A stretch of 64,000 nt of DNA from Microvirga sesbaniae (GCF_025460805.1 NZ_JAMXFJ010000009.1:62001-126000); one strand, 5' to 3'. Positions 17,263 to 26,387 are shown, counted from the first letter of the stretch. Numbers and translations: made by a program. The notes: generated by a model from the letters alone, not told the origin.

Positions 17263-18275
17263 CGGATTTTCTTGATGGCCTGCATCTGGGGCGTGCCGTT
17301 TGCTGCCTGCGTCAACGTGCGTTCGATCGCGCGACGCGCTAGCTCAATCTTGAAAGCATTATGGGTGTATCCCTTCGCATCCTGAAGCAGGATGCCGGCC
17401 GCCCGCGTGAATGCCTTCCTCTCAGGCGCTTCGCCGCGCAATGCCGCCTCGGCTTCAACCTTACGCCAGGGCTTGTGGGCCACACCGCCAAGCGCAATCC
17501 GAACGTCCCTGATGCGGCCTCGCTCAATCTCCATCGCAGCTGCAACGGAAACCAGCGCAAACGCATAGGACAGCCGGTCGCGAATTTTGAGATAACTGTA
17601 GTTTTCCGGAAATCCCCTTGGGGGCAGTTCTATGGCGACAATGATTTCATCAGGTGCGAGATTGGTGTCAATCTGCGGTGTATCACCCGGCAATCGATGG
17701 AAGTCGGTGAACGCGATCACGCGTTCTCCCGCGGGTCCGGCTACATGAACGGTCGCGTCCAGAGCCGCGAGCGCGATGCAGAGGTCCGAGGGATGCGTAG
17801 CGATGCAGGATTCGCTCGTGCCGAGGATGGCATTGATCCGATTGATGCCATTGATCGCCGAGCAGCCGCTGCCTGGTACTCGCTTGTTGCAGGGCGTTGC
17901 AATGTCATAGAAGTAGAAGCATCGCGTACGTTGCATCAGATTGCCGCCGGTCGAGGCCATGTTGCGCAGCTGCTGCGATGCTCCGGCCAGAATCGCGCTC
18001 GACACTAGCGGGTAGCGTTTCTCGATCAGGGGGTGGTAGGCGAGATCGCTGTTGGGCATGAGCGCGCCGATGCGCAAGCCGCCGCTCGCGGTTTCCTCAA
18101 TCGTGTTGAGCGGTAGGTGCGTGATATCGATCAATCGAGTTGGGTTTACGACCTCGTACTTCATCAGATCGACAAGGTTCGTACCGCCGGCGATGAGCTT
18201 CGCGTTCGGATCCGCCGCGATCTGCCGGATAGCGTCGGGAATGTCGGAGGCCCGCGCATAGTCAAAATCGATCAT
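17259..18275 (-). CDS. Aldehyde oxidase FAD and [4Fe-4S] subunit (PaoB/YagS-like)
   Basis: 338-residue FAD-binding subunit, longer than the CoxM-like one because it carries a cysteine insertion. C119, C129, C138 and C157 (RTRCFYFYD, PCNKR, GSGCSAI, ESCIATHPSD) match the extra [4Fe-4S] site of PaoB. The FAD motifs are LIAGGTNLVDLMK and RNMASTGGNLMQ. It overlaps both neighbours by 4 bp, so the three subunits are co-translated. Confidence 0.9.
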   Translation of the reverse strand: MIDFDYARASDIPDAIRQIAADPNAKLIAGGTNLVDLMKYEVVNPTRLIDITHLPLNTIEETASGGLRIGALMPNSDLAYHPLIEKRYPLVSSAILAGASQQLRNMASTGGNLMQRTRCFYFYDIATPCNKRVPGSGCSAINGINRINAILGTSESCIATHPSDLCIALAALDATVHVAGPAGERVIAFTDFHRLPGDTPQIDTNLAPDEIIVAIELPPRGFPENYSYLKIRDRLSYAFALVSVAAAMEIERGRIRDVRIALGGVAHKPWRKVEAEAALRGEAPERKAFTRAAGILLQDAKGYTHNAFKIELARRAIERTLTQAANGTPQMQAIKKIR

Positions 18276-18802
18276 GGCTTGCCATCCATTGATGCCATTG
18301 CCTGCTGGATCGCCGCTACAATGTTGGTATAGGCACCACAGCGGCAGATATTGCCGCTCATCAACTCGCGGATCTCATCCGCCGTCGTTGCCTTGCCTTC
18401 GGCTATGAGAGCGACCGACGAACAGATCTGACCCGGCGTACAATAGCCGCACTGGAATGCGTCGTGATCGATGAAGGCCTGCTGCACGGGATGGAGGACA
18501 CCGTTAGTGGCAAGGCCTTCCACTGTGGTGACCTCAGCACCATCCTTAATGACCGCAAGCGTCAGGCACGAGACGATCCGGCGACCGTCGACCAAGACGG
18601 TGCAGGCCCCGCATTGACCGTGATCGCAGCCCTTCTTGGTGCCGGTCAAATCGAGATGGTCCCGTAGGACATCGAGCAAAGTCGTCCAGGGTGCGATCGC
18701 CAACCTGTGTTCTTGCCCGTTGACAGTGATCCTGACAGGGATCTCTGCCGGCCTGGAGGTCGACTTGCGTTCCAAGCCGCCTGGGAAGGACGATGGGCTC
18801 AT
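18272..18802 (-). CDS. Aldehyde oxidase [2Fe-2S] subunit (PaoA/YagT-like)
   Basis: 176-residue iron-sulfur subunit. Cluster ligands are C59, C64, C67 and C79 for the ferredoxin-type site and C118, C121, C153 and C155 for the second. E. coli PaoA is exported by a Tat signal, but here the N-terminus (MSPSSFPGGLERKS) has no twin-arginine or hydrophobic stretch, so this enzyme looks cytoplasmic. GGGGAGACAG precedes the ATG. First gene of the paoABC-type operon. Confidence 0.9.
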   Translation of the reverse strand: MSPSSFPGGLERKSTSRPAEIPVRITVNGQEHRLAIAPWTTLLDVLRDHLDLTGTKKGCDHGQCGACTVLVDGRRIVSCLTLAVIKDGAEVTTVEGLATNGVLHPVQQAFIDHDAFQCGYCTPGQICSSVALIAEGKATTADEIRELMSGNICRCGAYTNIVAAIQQAMASMDGKP

Positions 18803-18937
18803 CTGTCTCCCCTGATTCGAATTTGCAGGGCGGACTACAGTCCCAATTGAATTTGCAGAATTTGTGGCGGGCTATTGCTCTCGCCGGAACTTCATAAGAC
18901 GGTGTGCACAGGACGTTAACAAAACGCCTGCGGGAAG

Positions 18938-18962
18938 TCCCATTCCCTTCAGGGAATTGGGA
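18938..18962. repeat. IS left-end hairpin
   Basis: Imperfect palindrome TCCCATTCCC-TTCA-GGGAATTGGGA with one bulged base, located just beyond the 3' end of tnpA. Such subterminal hairpins are bound by TnpA of IS200/IS605 elements as single-stranded DNA. Confidence 0.6.
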
Positions 18963-18987
18963 TGAGAGCAGGCCAGCCGCGCAGCGG

Positions 18988-19398
18988 CTATTTCCCCTGG
19001 CATTCCTCGATGTAGCGCCGGATCGTTTCCGCCGCGACCTGACCCGCCGTGCCGACGTAGTAGGTCTGCGTCCACAACTGGTCCCGCCCGCAAATCCACT
19101 GCAGCTCCGGGAACCGCTCCCGAAGATAGCGAGACGTGTAGCCCTTGAGCAGATTGGCGATCTGCGCGGGCGACCATCGCGGCGGAGCCGAGACGAAGAC
19201 GTGGACGTGATCGACGTCCGTCTGAACCGCGAGAAGCATCAGCCCATTGCGCTGACATGCCTCGGCGATCAGATCCTTCGTGGCCGCGGCGACGTCCGCC
19301 GTCAGAACCTTGCGGCGATACTTGGGAATCCAGACGAGATGGTATCCTGTCTGGTAATGCGTCCAGCGCGTGCGTCCGGCTTGAAGGCCACGTTCCAT
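18988..19398 (-). CDS. tnpA: IS200/IS605 transposase TnpA (HUH Y1)
   Basis: 136-residue Y1 transposase. The HUH metal motif is H64-V-H66 in DVDHVHVFVS, and the likely nucleophile is Y129 in ETIRRYIEECQ. Length and motifs are complete, so the element may be active. Its start codon is only 18 bp from the start of tnpB on the other strand, so both promoters must overlap the opposite gene. Confidence 0.92.
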   Translation of the reverse strand: MERGLQAGRTRWTHYQTGYHLVWIPKYRRKVLTADVAAATKDLIAEACQRNGLMLLAVQTDVDHVHVFVSAPPRWSPAQIANLLKGYTSRYLRERFPELQWICGRDQLWTQTYYVGTAGQVAAETIRRYIEECQGK

Positions 19399-19416
19399 TG
19401 ATGTAGCTTATGATCC

Positions 19417-20772
19417 ATGGAAACCGTGTCAATCCATAGGCCTAGCGACATTCCGCGCGCCATGCAGGCCACCCTGCTGGGCGCGCAGATGGAGGCTGGC
19501 CGCCTGTGGTCCGACATCGTCGGCGTGCACCGCAAGGCGCGCGAGGACCGGGCTCCATGGCCGACCCGCGACATGCTCCAGAAGCACACCAAGGGGCGGT
19601 ACAGGCTGCACTCCCAGACAGTGCAGATGATCTGCCACCAGCTCCTGGCCAACGTCCAGGCCACCTCCGAGCGGCGGCGCAACGAGCCGTCCTCGAAGCG
19701 GTGGCTGCGCTACCCGTACAAGGAAAAGCGGTTCTTCGCCCTGTACTGGCCCGCACAGGCCGTCGACTACAATGCGACGGCGAAGCGCCTGGTCCTGCCG
19801 ATGGGACGGGGACGAAAGTCCCTGGTGTTCAGGCTCGCCCTGGACTTCGAGCCGGGCGGCGTGAAGCTGGTGTGGAACGAGGGCTACGAGTTGCACATCG
19901 TGCGCTCGGACCTCGCCAAGGCCAAGGACGCGCCGGGCGGGAACCGCGCCACGGTCGACCTCGGCGAGATCCACCTGGCGGCGGTCGCCACGAGCACGGG
20001 CGAGGCACTGGTGGTGTCGGGCCGTGGCATCAGGAGCGACAAGCGGCTGCTGTCGAAGCAGCTCGGCGAGATCGCCCGCAAGCGCTCGAGGTGCAGGAAG
20101 GGGTCGCGGCGGGCCAAGCGGCTCCAGAAGGCGCGCGAGAGGCGCACGCTGCTGTCGCGGCGTCGCATCCGCGACAAGCGCCACAAGGGAACCCGCAAGG
20201 TGATCGACTACTGCGTCGAGCATCAGGTCGGGACACTGTACGTGGGCGACCCGCGCGGCGTGCGGAAGCTGAAGTCCGGGCGGCGCCACAACCAGCGCAT
20301 CGCACGCTGGGAGGTCGGCAAGGACATGGACTATCTCGGCCACAAGGCCGAGCGGGCAGGCATTGCGTGCTCCACCGGGGATGAGCGAGGGACGTCCTCC
20401 CGGTGTCCGGAATGCGGCCATCGCCACCGGCCCAAGGGCCGGGACTGGCAGTGCAAGGCATGTGGGTTCATGGGCCACCGCGACGTGGTGGGTGCCGTGA
20501 ACATGCATCTCAACGCGTATGACGCGAAAGTCACGTTCCCTGCTTCAGTGACGTATCGACGAGCCGGCCCGATGCGGGCGGCGCGGGGAGTGAAGAGCCC
20601 GGTGCCGAGCTTACCGGCCCGTCGTAGTAGCCCGGGCACGGGCCTGCGGGAGGGGCGTGCCCCGCCAGCACCGCAGTTGCCTGCGACCTCCCTTCCACAA
20701 GGAGGAGCTTCACGCCGTGACAGGACAGCCGGATCGCCGGTGCGCCGCAAGGCGCAGTCCCAAGCAGCCTGA
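19417..20772 (+). CDS. tnpB: TnpB RNA-guided nuclease with rearranged RuvC site
   Basis: 451-residue IS605-type TnpB. RuvC-I is D181 in TVDLGEIHLAAV. RuvC-III is D356 in MGHRDVVGAVNMH. The zinc ribbon is C330, C333, C346 and C349. At the RuvC-II strand, where most TnpBs have Glu (V-E-D-L), this protein reads LYVGDPRGV with Gly277. A Glu at residue 323 (GDERGTSSRC) lies 46 residues further on, which fits the relocated catalytic Glu described for Fanzor and a subset of TnpBs. Residues 371-451 form a Pro/Arg/Gly-rich tail that is probably the coding shadow of the guide RNA scaffold. Confidence 0.88.
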   Translation: METVSIHRPSDIPRAMQATLLGAQMEAGRLWSDIVGVHRKAREDRAPWPTRDMLQKHTKGRYRLHSQTVQMICHQLLANVQATSERRRNEPSSKRWLRYPYKEKRFFALYWPAQAVDYNATAKRLVLPMGRGRKSLVFRLALDFEPGGVKLVWNEGYELHIVRSDLAKAKDAPGGNRATVDLGEIHLAAVATSTGEALVVSGRGIRSDKRLLSKQLGEIARKRSRCRKGSRRAKRLQKARERRTLLSRRRIRDKRHKGTRKVIDYCVEHQVGTLYVGDPRGVRKLKSGRRHNQRIARWEVGKDMDYLGHKAERAGIACSTGDERGTSSRCPECGHRHRPKGRDWQCKACGFMGHRDVVGAVNMHLNAYDAKVTFPASVTYRRAGPMRAARGVKSPVPSLPARRSSPGTGLREGRAPPAPQLPATSLPQGGASRRDRTAGSPVRRKAQSQAA

Positions 20773-20814
20773 AAAAGCAGGAAGCCCGCTCCCCTCGGGG
20801 GGCGGGAGTGTCAC
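20570..20814 (+). ncRNA. Candidate omega/reRNA scaffold at tnpB 3' end
   Basis: The last 200 bp of tnpB and the 40 bp after it are rich in self-complementary GC blocks (CCCGGGCACGGGC, GGGGCGTGCCCC, GGATCGCCGGTGCGCCGC, then the CCCGCTCCCC hairpin). In this family the TnpB guide RNA covers the 3' end of the gene and ends at the element border, with the flanking host DNA from about 20815 serving as guide. Predicted from family knowledge; no folding was run. Confidence 0.5.
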
Positions 20815-21247
20815 ACGACAGAAGGTGGCGTCTCCCCTCGAAGATTGTGGCCCGCGAGGAGGAGAGCTGCTGCGGGGCGTCCATTCCATCAGATCGGGCG
20901 AAGTCTACATTCGATTCGAAAGGATCCGTCGCTGAGCGGTTCGGGCGCTTCGTTACAAGAGGGGAAACGGACCGCTCCCAGATTTTTGTTCGTCGTCTGA
21001 AATTGCGATAAAACCGTTGAGCGTGGACCGTTCTCGAGCATGCGAGACCGACACCAAGAAACTCTGCCTCCCCGGACGTCAGCACATCCGACGCTCCATT
21101 GAGACTACCGAACATAGTTGCGGCGCTGTTCGCAGAATTCCGGTTTTGGCAGGTGCGCTAGCGCACAAGGGTAGCGCAGAGTTCAGCCTTGTCGGCTTTT
21201 TTTGCACTGATCGGCCTAAAAATTCCTAACACGCCCCTTTCGAAAGC
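20815..21247. other. Non-coding stretch upstream of RND operon
   Basis: About 430 bp from the IS border to the operator-like site. Both strands contain short open frames, but none has a ribosome site or recognisable protein. The last 100 bp become AT-richer, as expected for the efflux promoter. Confidence 0.4.
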
Positions 21248-21260
21248 TACCAATCGGTAT
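21247..21260. promoter_or_regulatory. Operator-like palindrome before RND operon
   Basis: CTACCAATCGGTAT about 40 bp before the adaptor start. Its right half (CGGTAT) is identical to that of the palindrome ATACCG-AC-CGGTAT in front of the convergent tetR gene, and its left half is a close variant. A likely binding site for the adjacent TetR repressor. Confidence 0.5.
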
Positions 21261-21301
21261 TATACCATTCAGTACGTTAATAAGGCCGCGCGGCCCGGTC
21301 G

Positions 21302-22537
21302 ATGGTCTGCCCAATGGATGCCTCACTGATGACAGTCTTCTCCAAACCTGCTCCACGTGCCTTCGCACGAACGATCGCTCTGCTCCTCGCCGGCACAACC
21401 CTCTCGATTGCGGTCGGCAATACGACAACCCAAGGGGGCGACAGCGGATCGACGCCCGCTGCCATGCCGGCGACCGTGCTTGCCGTCGATAACCAAGATT
21501 TGACATTGTGGCAGGAGTTCTCAGGCCGCCTTGAGGCGATCGAGCGCGTCGACTTGCGGCCCCGCGTCCCTGGCGCCATCCAGGCCGTTCATTTCCGTGA
21601 AGGATCACTCGTGAAGCAGGGTGACCTGCTTTTCACCATAGACCCCGAACCCTATCGTGCCGAAGTCGACCGGGCGGAGGCGCAGGTCAGCGCGGCCGAA
21701 GCAAGGATCGCCTTTGCCCGCAATGAACTGGATCGCGGGATGAAGCTGACGGCCCACCAGACGATCACACAACGTGACCTTGATACGCGGGAGAACAGCT
21801 TGCGCGAGGCAGAGGCTAGTCTGCGTGCTGCGCAGGCTGCGGTAAGGACTGCCCGTCTCAACCTTTCCTATACTGAAGTGCGCGCGCCGATTTCTGGACG
21901 CGTCGGCAAGATTGAAGTGACTGCAGGCAATCTCGTCAATGGCGGATCCGGTGCGCCCGTTCTGACGACGATCGTCTCAACCGATCCGATCTATGTGAGC
22001 TTCGATGCGGATGAGCGTACGGTGCAGCAGGCTCTCGAGACGCTGCCTGCAGGCGGTGACCGGCGTGACCATCTGGCCCTTATCCCGGTCGAGGTGCGTT
22101 CCGGGCCTGAGGCCGAAGTTATACGCGGCAAGCTGCAACTCATCAATCATACCGTCAACGGCACCAGCGGCACAGTCCAGGTGCGGGCGGTATTCGACAA
22201 CGCCGCCGATCGCCTGATGCCGGGCCAATTCGCCCGCATTCGCCTGGGCCAGGCCAGGACGACCCCTGCGTTGGTGGTGCCTGAGAGAGCTGTCGGTGTC
22301 GATCAGGACAAGAAGTTTGTGCTCGTCGTCGATCCTAATCACAAAGCGGCGTACCGCGAGATCAAACTCGGGGCTGCCGTGGATGGGGGGCGAATCGTCA
22401 CCAGCGGCCTCAACGCAGGGGAACGGATTGTTGTCGACGGGCTCCAGAAGGTCCGCCCAGGAGCCTTGATCGCGCCGCAGCCCGATATGTCGGCCAAGCT
22501 GCAGACACGCAACTCAACCGCGTCTGCGGCAAACTGA
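21302..22537 (+). CDS. RND efflux periplasmic adaptor subunit
   Basis: 411-residue membrane-fusion protein of an AcrA/MexA-type pump. It begins with a hydrophobic leader (residues about 20-37) but has no lipobox cysteine. It then shows the biotinyl-lipoyl half RVDLRPRVPGAIQAVHFREGSLVKQGDLLFTID, an alpha-hairpin rich in Ala/Glu/Arg (about 115-190), the second lipoyl half TEVRAPISGRVGKI, and barrel and membrane-proximal domains. The gene sits 29 bp before the pump. The first ATG (21302) is used; ATGs at 21314 and 21329 are possible. Confidence 0.9.
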   Translation: MVCPMDASLMTVFSKPAPRAFARTIALLLAGTTLSIAVGNTTTQGGDSGSTPAAMPATVLAVDNQDLTLWQEFSGRLEAIERVDLRPRVPGAIQAVHFREGSLVKQGDLLFTIDPEPYRAEVDRAEAQVSAAEARIAFARNELDRGMKLTAHQTITQRDLDTRENSLREAEASLRAAQAAVRTARLNLSYTEVRAPISGRVGKIEVTAGNLVNGGSGAPVLTTIVSTDPIYVSFDADERTVQQALETLPAGGDRRDHLALIPVEVRSGPEAEVIRGKLQLINHTVNGTSGTVQVRAVFDNAADRLMPGQFARIRLGQARTTPALVVPERAVGVDQDKKFVLVVDPNHKAAYREIKLGAAVDGGRIVTSGLNAGERIVVDGLQKVRPGALIAPQPDMSAKLQTRNSTASAAN

Positions 22538-22566
22538 TCGCACGCGACAGTCCTGAGTCATCCGTT

Positions 22567-25500
22567 ATGAACATCTCCCGCTTCTTCATCGACCGGCCCG
22601 TCTTTGCCGGGGTTCTGTCAGTACTCATCTTCGTGGTCGGACTGCTCGCTCTGAGGGTCCTGCCGATCTCGGAATATCCTGAGGTTGTGCCGCCCCAAGT
22701 GGTCGTCCGGGCACAATATCCGGGCGCGAACCCCAAGGTCATCTCCGAGACCGTGGCCGCTCCGCTCGAGGAGGCCATAAACGGGGTTGAGAGCATGCTC
22801 TATATGGGCAGTCAGGCAACCACGGACGGAGTGCTGACACTCACCGTAACCTTCGCACTCGGCACCGATCCGGATAAGGCACAGCAACTCGTTCAGAACC
22901 GGGTCTCGCAAGCAGAGCCCCGACTCCCAGAGGAGGTGCGGCGCCTGGGCGTTACGACTGTGAAGAGTTCGCCCGACCTCATGATGGTCGTCCACTTGTT
23001 GTCGCCCGACAGCCGCTATGATGTCACCTACCTGCGCAATTATGCGGCGCTCAATGTCAAGGACCGGCTCGCCCGGATCCAAGGCGTGGGTCAGGTCCAG
23101 CTGTTCGGATCTGGCGATTATTCGATGCGCGTCTGGCTGGATCCTCAGAAGCTCGCCGAGCATGGCCTCTCAGCGAACGACATCGTCAATGAGATCCGCG
23201 CCCAGAACGTACAGGCCGCCGCCGGCGTCGTCGGCGCCTCTCCCGGCCTGCCGGGGATTGATCATCAATTGTCGATCAACGCGCAGGGACGCCTCCAGGA
23301 CGAGGAGCAGTTCGGCGACATCATCGTCAAGACCGGCGCGCATGGGGAGATCACCCGCCTGCGCGACATCGCCCGCATTGAGCTGGGTGCCGCCGACTAC
23401 GCTCTGCGGGCCCTCTTGAACAACAAGCCGGCCGTGGCCATTCCCGTCCTGCAGGCACCAGGATCGAACGCCATCGCGATTGCGGACAAGGTTCGTGCGG
23501 AGATGGCTGCCATCAAGGCCAACATGCCGGAAGGCGTTGATTTCCAGATCGTCTATGACACGACGCAGTTCGTACGAGCTTCGATCGATGCGGTGGTCCA
23601 TACGCTGCTGGAAGCAGTGCTGCTGGTCGTACTCGTGGTCGTCTTGTTCCTGCAGACCTGGCGAGCCTCCATCATACCGCTCGTTGCCGTTCCAGTTTCC
23701 ATTGTCGGTACGTTCGCCGTTCTGCATGCCTTGGGATTCTCCATCAACGCCCTAAGCCTCTTCGGCCTCGTGCTGGCCATCGGCATCGTGGTCGATGACG
23801 CTATCGTGGTGGTTGAGAACGTGGAGCGCAATATCGAGAAAGGCTTGAGCCCGCGCCAAGCGACCTATCGGGCCATGCAGGAAGTCGCCGGTCCAATCAT
23901 TGCGATCGCGCTGGTGCTGGTGGCCGTGTTTGTCCCGCTTGCCTTCATCAGCGGCCTGACAGGACAATTCTATAAGCAGTTCGCCGTCACGATCGCGATC
24001 TCGACGGTGATCTCCGCGATCAATTCACTGACCCTGTCACCGGCCTTGGCGGCTCTTCTGCTTCGGGATCATCAGGCACCCAAGGACCGCCTAACCCGCA
24101 TCATTGATGCATTGTTCGGTTGGCTGTTCCGCGGCTTCAACGCGCTGTTCCATCGGGGTTCCGGCGCCTATGCCACCGGCGTGAGGCGGGCGATCTCGAC
24201 GAAAGCCCTGATGCTGGGCGTCTATGTTGCCCTCTTGGGCGCAACCGGCTTCTTGTTCAAGACAGTGCCGGGCGGCTTCGTTCCGGGGCAGGACAAGCAG
24301 TATCTTGTCGGGTTCGCCCAGTTGCCGGACGCCTCGACGCTTGATCGGACCGAGGACGTCATTCGACGGATGACGGACATCGGACTCAAGCATCCCGGGG
24401 TCGAGAGCGCTGTGGCGTTCCCGGGTCTGTCGATCAATGGATTTACCAACAGCTCGAATGCGGGCATCGTGTTCCTCACTCTCAAGCCGTTTGAACAACG
24501 TCAGGATCCGAGCCTTGCGGCTGGAGCAATCGCGGGTCAGTTAAATCAGCAGTTCGCGGCCATTTCGGAGGCCGTGATCGCGATGTTCCCGCCCCCGCCG
24601 GTGCAGGGCCTGGGCACGATTGGCGGCTTCAAGCTGCAGATCGAGGATCAGGCGGGCCTCGGCTACAAGGCGCTCGATCAAGCCACGAAGGATTTCTTGG
24701 CCAAGGCCGCGGCGGCACCCGAGCTCGCAGGCTTGTTCTCGAGCTATTCAATCAACGTTCCCCAGCTCTATGCGGATGTTGATCGTTCAAAGGCGCGTCA
24801 GCTCGGGGTTCCGATCTCGGAGGTGTTCAGCACGCTCCAGATCTATCTCGGCTCAGTCTACGTGAACGACTTCAACAAGTTTGGCCGGACCTACTCCGTA
24901 CGGGTGCAGGCGGATGCTCCCTTCCGGGCGCGTGCCGAGGACGTCGGCTACCTCAAGGTCCGCTCCGTCGCGGGCGAGATGGTTCCGCTCACGGCCCTGC
25001 TGAACATACAATCGAGCGTCGGTCCGGAGCGCGCCATGCGCTATAACGGGTTCCTGTCGGCCGACGTCAACGGACAGGCGGCCCCCGGATACTCCTCAGG
25101 CCAGGCACAGGCGGCTGTCGAGCGGATTGCAGCCGAAACGTTGCCCAAAGGATTCAGGGCCGAGTGGACCGAGCTCACCTACCAGGAGATTCTGGCCGGC
25201 AATTCAGGGATCGTGGTGTTTCCGATTGCGATCCTCCTCGTCTTCCTGGTGCTGGCGGCCCAGTACGAGAGTCTGACACTCCCAGTGTCGATTATCCTGA
25301 TCGTGCCGCTTGCGCTGTTTGCGGCTTTGGCCGGCGTGTGGATGACAGCTGGCGATAACAACGTGTTCACGCAGATCGGCCTCATCGTCCTCGTGGGGTT
25401 GTCGGCCAAGAACGCAATCCTGATTGTTGAGTTCGCTCGCGAGCTTGAGTTTGAGGGGCGTACCCCCATTGAAGCCGCGATCGAAGCCAGCCGCCTGCGC

Positions 25501-25773
25501 TTGCGGCCGATCCTGATGACCTCACTCGCCTTCATCATGGGCGTGGTGCCGCTGGTGCTGTCGACGGGCGCAGGCGCCGAGATGCGAGCTGCCATGGGTG
25601 TGGCCGTGTTCTCAGGCATGATCGGCGTGACGGCATTCGGCCTGTTCTTCACGCCCGTCTTCTACGCCCTGGTTCGCCGGTTGACAGGGAACCGCCGTCT
25701 TCAGCACCAGCCTGAACTGGCCACACTGGGCTCGAGCCCGAATACGCACCCCGTGAACGCGCCGGTGAGCTAG
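22567..25773 (+). CDS. RND multidrug efflux permease (HAE1 family)
   Basis: 1068-residue inner-membrane proton antiporter of the AcrB/MexF type, full length. It opens with the usual FFIDRPVFAGVLSVLI helix. The proton-relay Asp pair lies in GIVVDDAIVVVENVERN of TM4, and the matching C-terminal half has GLSAKNAILIVEF. Two large periplasmic loops separate 12 predicted membrane helices. With the adaptor it would export drugs or solvents through an outer-membrane channel not encoded here. Confidence 0.94.
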   Translation: MNISRFFIDRPVFAGVLSVLIFVVGLLALRVLPISEYPEVVPPQVVVRAQYPGANPKVISETVAAPLEEAINGVESMLYMGSQATTDGVLTLTVTFALGTDPDKAQQLVQNRVSQAEPRLPEEVRRLGVTTVKSSPDLMMVVHLLSPDSRYDVTYLRNYAALNVKDRLARIQGVGQVQLFGSGDYSMRVWLDPQKLAEHGLSANDIVNEIRAQNVQAAAGVVGASPGLPGIDHQLSINAQGRLQDEEQFGDIIVKTGAHGEITRLRDIARIELGAADYALRALLNNKPAVAIPVLQAPGSNAIAIADKVRAEMAAIKANMPEGVDFQIVYDTTQFVRASIDAVVHTLLEAVLLVVLVVVLFLQTWRASIIPLVAVPVSIVGTFAVLHALGFSINALSLFGLVLAIGIVVDDAIVVVENVERNIEKGLSPRQATYRAMQEVAGPIIAIALVLVAVFVPLAFISGLTGQFYKQFAVTIAISTVISAINSLTLSPALAALLLRDHQAPKDRLTRIIDALFGWLFRGFNALFHRGSGAYATGVRRAISTKALMLGVYVALLGATGFLFKTVPGGFVPGQDKQYLVGFAQLPDASTLDRTEDVIRRMTDIGLKHPGVESAVAFPGLSINGFTNSSNAGIVFLTLKPFEQRQDPSLAAGAIAGQLNQQFAAISEAVIAMFPPPPVQGLGTIGGFKLQIEDQAGLGYKALDQATKDFLAKAAAAPELAGLFSSYSINVPQLYADVDRSKARQLGVPISEVFSTLQIYLGSVYVNDFNKFGRTYSVRVQADAPFRARAEDVGYLKVRSVAGEMVPLTALLNIQSSVGPERAMRYNGFLSADVNGQAAPGYSSGQAQAAVERIAAETLPKGFRAEWTELTYQEILAGNSGIVVFPIAILLVFLVLAAQYESLTLPVSIILIVPLALFAALAGVWMTAGDNNVFTQIGLIVLVGLSAKNAILIVEFARELEFEGRTPIEAAIEASRLRLRPILMTSLAFIMGVVPLVLSTGAGAEMRAAMGVAVFSGMIGVTAFGLFFTPVFYALVRRLTGNRRLQHQPELATLGSSPNTHPVNAPVS

Positions 25774-25796
25774 AGGGTGCAGCAGAACTCGAACCT

Positions 25797-26387
25797 TCAG
25801 CCCGCTGTCGTTGGCCAGCCCCGCATAGTGAAGTCCACTACACGATGAAGTTCCTCGCGTGAGGCCCCTGATGCGGCCTTAACGGCCATCCCAAGGCCGA
25901 CCGACACGACATAGCGCGCCCAGTCGGCCGGATCCTCGTCCTTGGGGAAATCACCATTGGAACGCGCCTGCTCGAGACGGTCGCGCAGATTGTTCTCGTT
26001 GACCATGCGACGCGCGATGAGTTCCTCGCGAATGGCTTCACTCGCCTCGCTGCAGGCCACGGCTCCGTTCACGCCAAGACAGCCGGGTGGGTTCATGGGA
26101 TCGGTCAGCACATCGACATAGCCACGCAGGAGCAGTTCGACCGCCTCCCGTCCCGTCGGTGCATGGAGGGCCGTGTGCGCGAAGCACAGGTGCTGGCGCT
26201 CGTAGAGGTCGAGGGTCTGGCGGAAGAGGTCCTCCTTGTTGCCGAACGCGGCATAGAGGCTTGGGCGCGTGATCCCCATGGCATCCGTCAGGTCCGATAT
26301 AGATGTGCCCTCATAGCCCTGGCGCCGGAAGACCTGAAGTGCAATGTGCAGTGCCTCGTCAGGGTCAAATTCCCGGTGGCGGCCCAT
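25797..26387 (-). CDS. TetR/AcrR family repressor
   Basis: 196-residue regulator with an N-terminal TetR helix-turn-helix (FDPDEALHIALQVFRRQGYEGTSI then ITRPSLYAAFGNKEDLF, residues 7-55) and a C-terminal ligand domain. It is convergent with the pump gene, ending 24 bp from it. Operator-like palindromes are found in front of both its own gene and the adaptor gene, so it probably represses the pump and itself and is released by pump substrates. Confidence 0.9.
   Translation of the reverse strand: MGRHREFDPDEALHIALQVFRRQGYEGTSISDLTDAMGITRPSLYAAFGNKEDLFRQTLDLYERQHLCFAHTALHAPTGREAVELLLRGYVDVLTDPMNPPGCLGVNGAVACSEASEAIREELIARRMVNENNLRDRLEQARSNGDFPKDEDPADWARYVVSVGLGMAVKAASGASREELHRVVDFTMRGWPTTAG

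Larger units (their letters stand above)
18900..20814. mobile_element. IS200/IS605-type insertion sequence
   Basis: Element with divergent tnpA (minus) and tnpB (plus) and no terminal inverted repeats, as expected of this family. A subterminal hairpin (TCCCATTCCC with GGGAATTGGGA) lies at 18938-18962, beyond the tnpA stop. A second (CCCGCTCCCC with GGGGCGGG, then AGTGTCAC) lies at 20784-20814, after tnpB. Outer borders are approximate because single-strand transposition leaves no target duplication. It separates the pao operon from the RND efflux region. Confidence 0.8.

Noticed and set aside
19429-20508. 359-codon minus-strand frame opposite tnpB
   Set aside because: Leu/Ala/Pro/Arg-rich shadow of the tnpB code.
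20531-21115. 194-codon minus-strand frame over the tnpB end
   Set aside because: Antisense to the tnpB tail and guide RNA region; no start signal or family.
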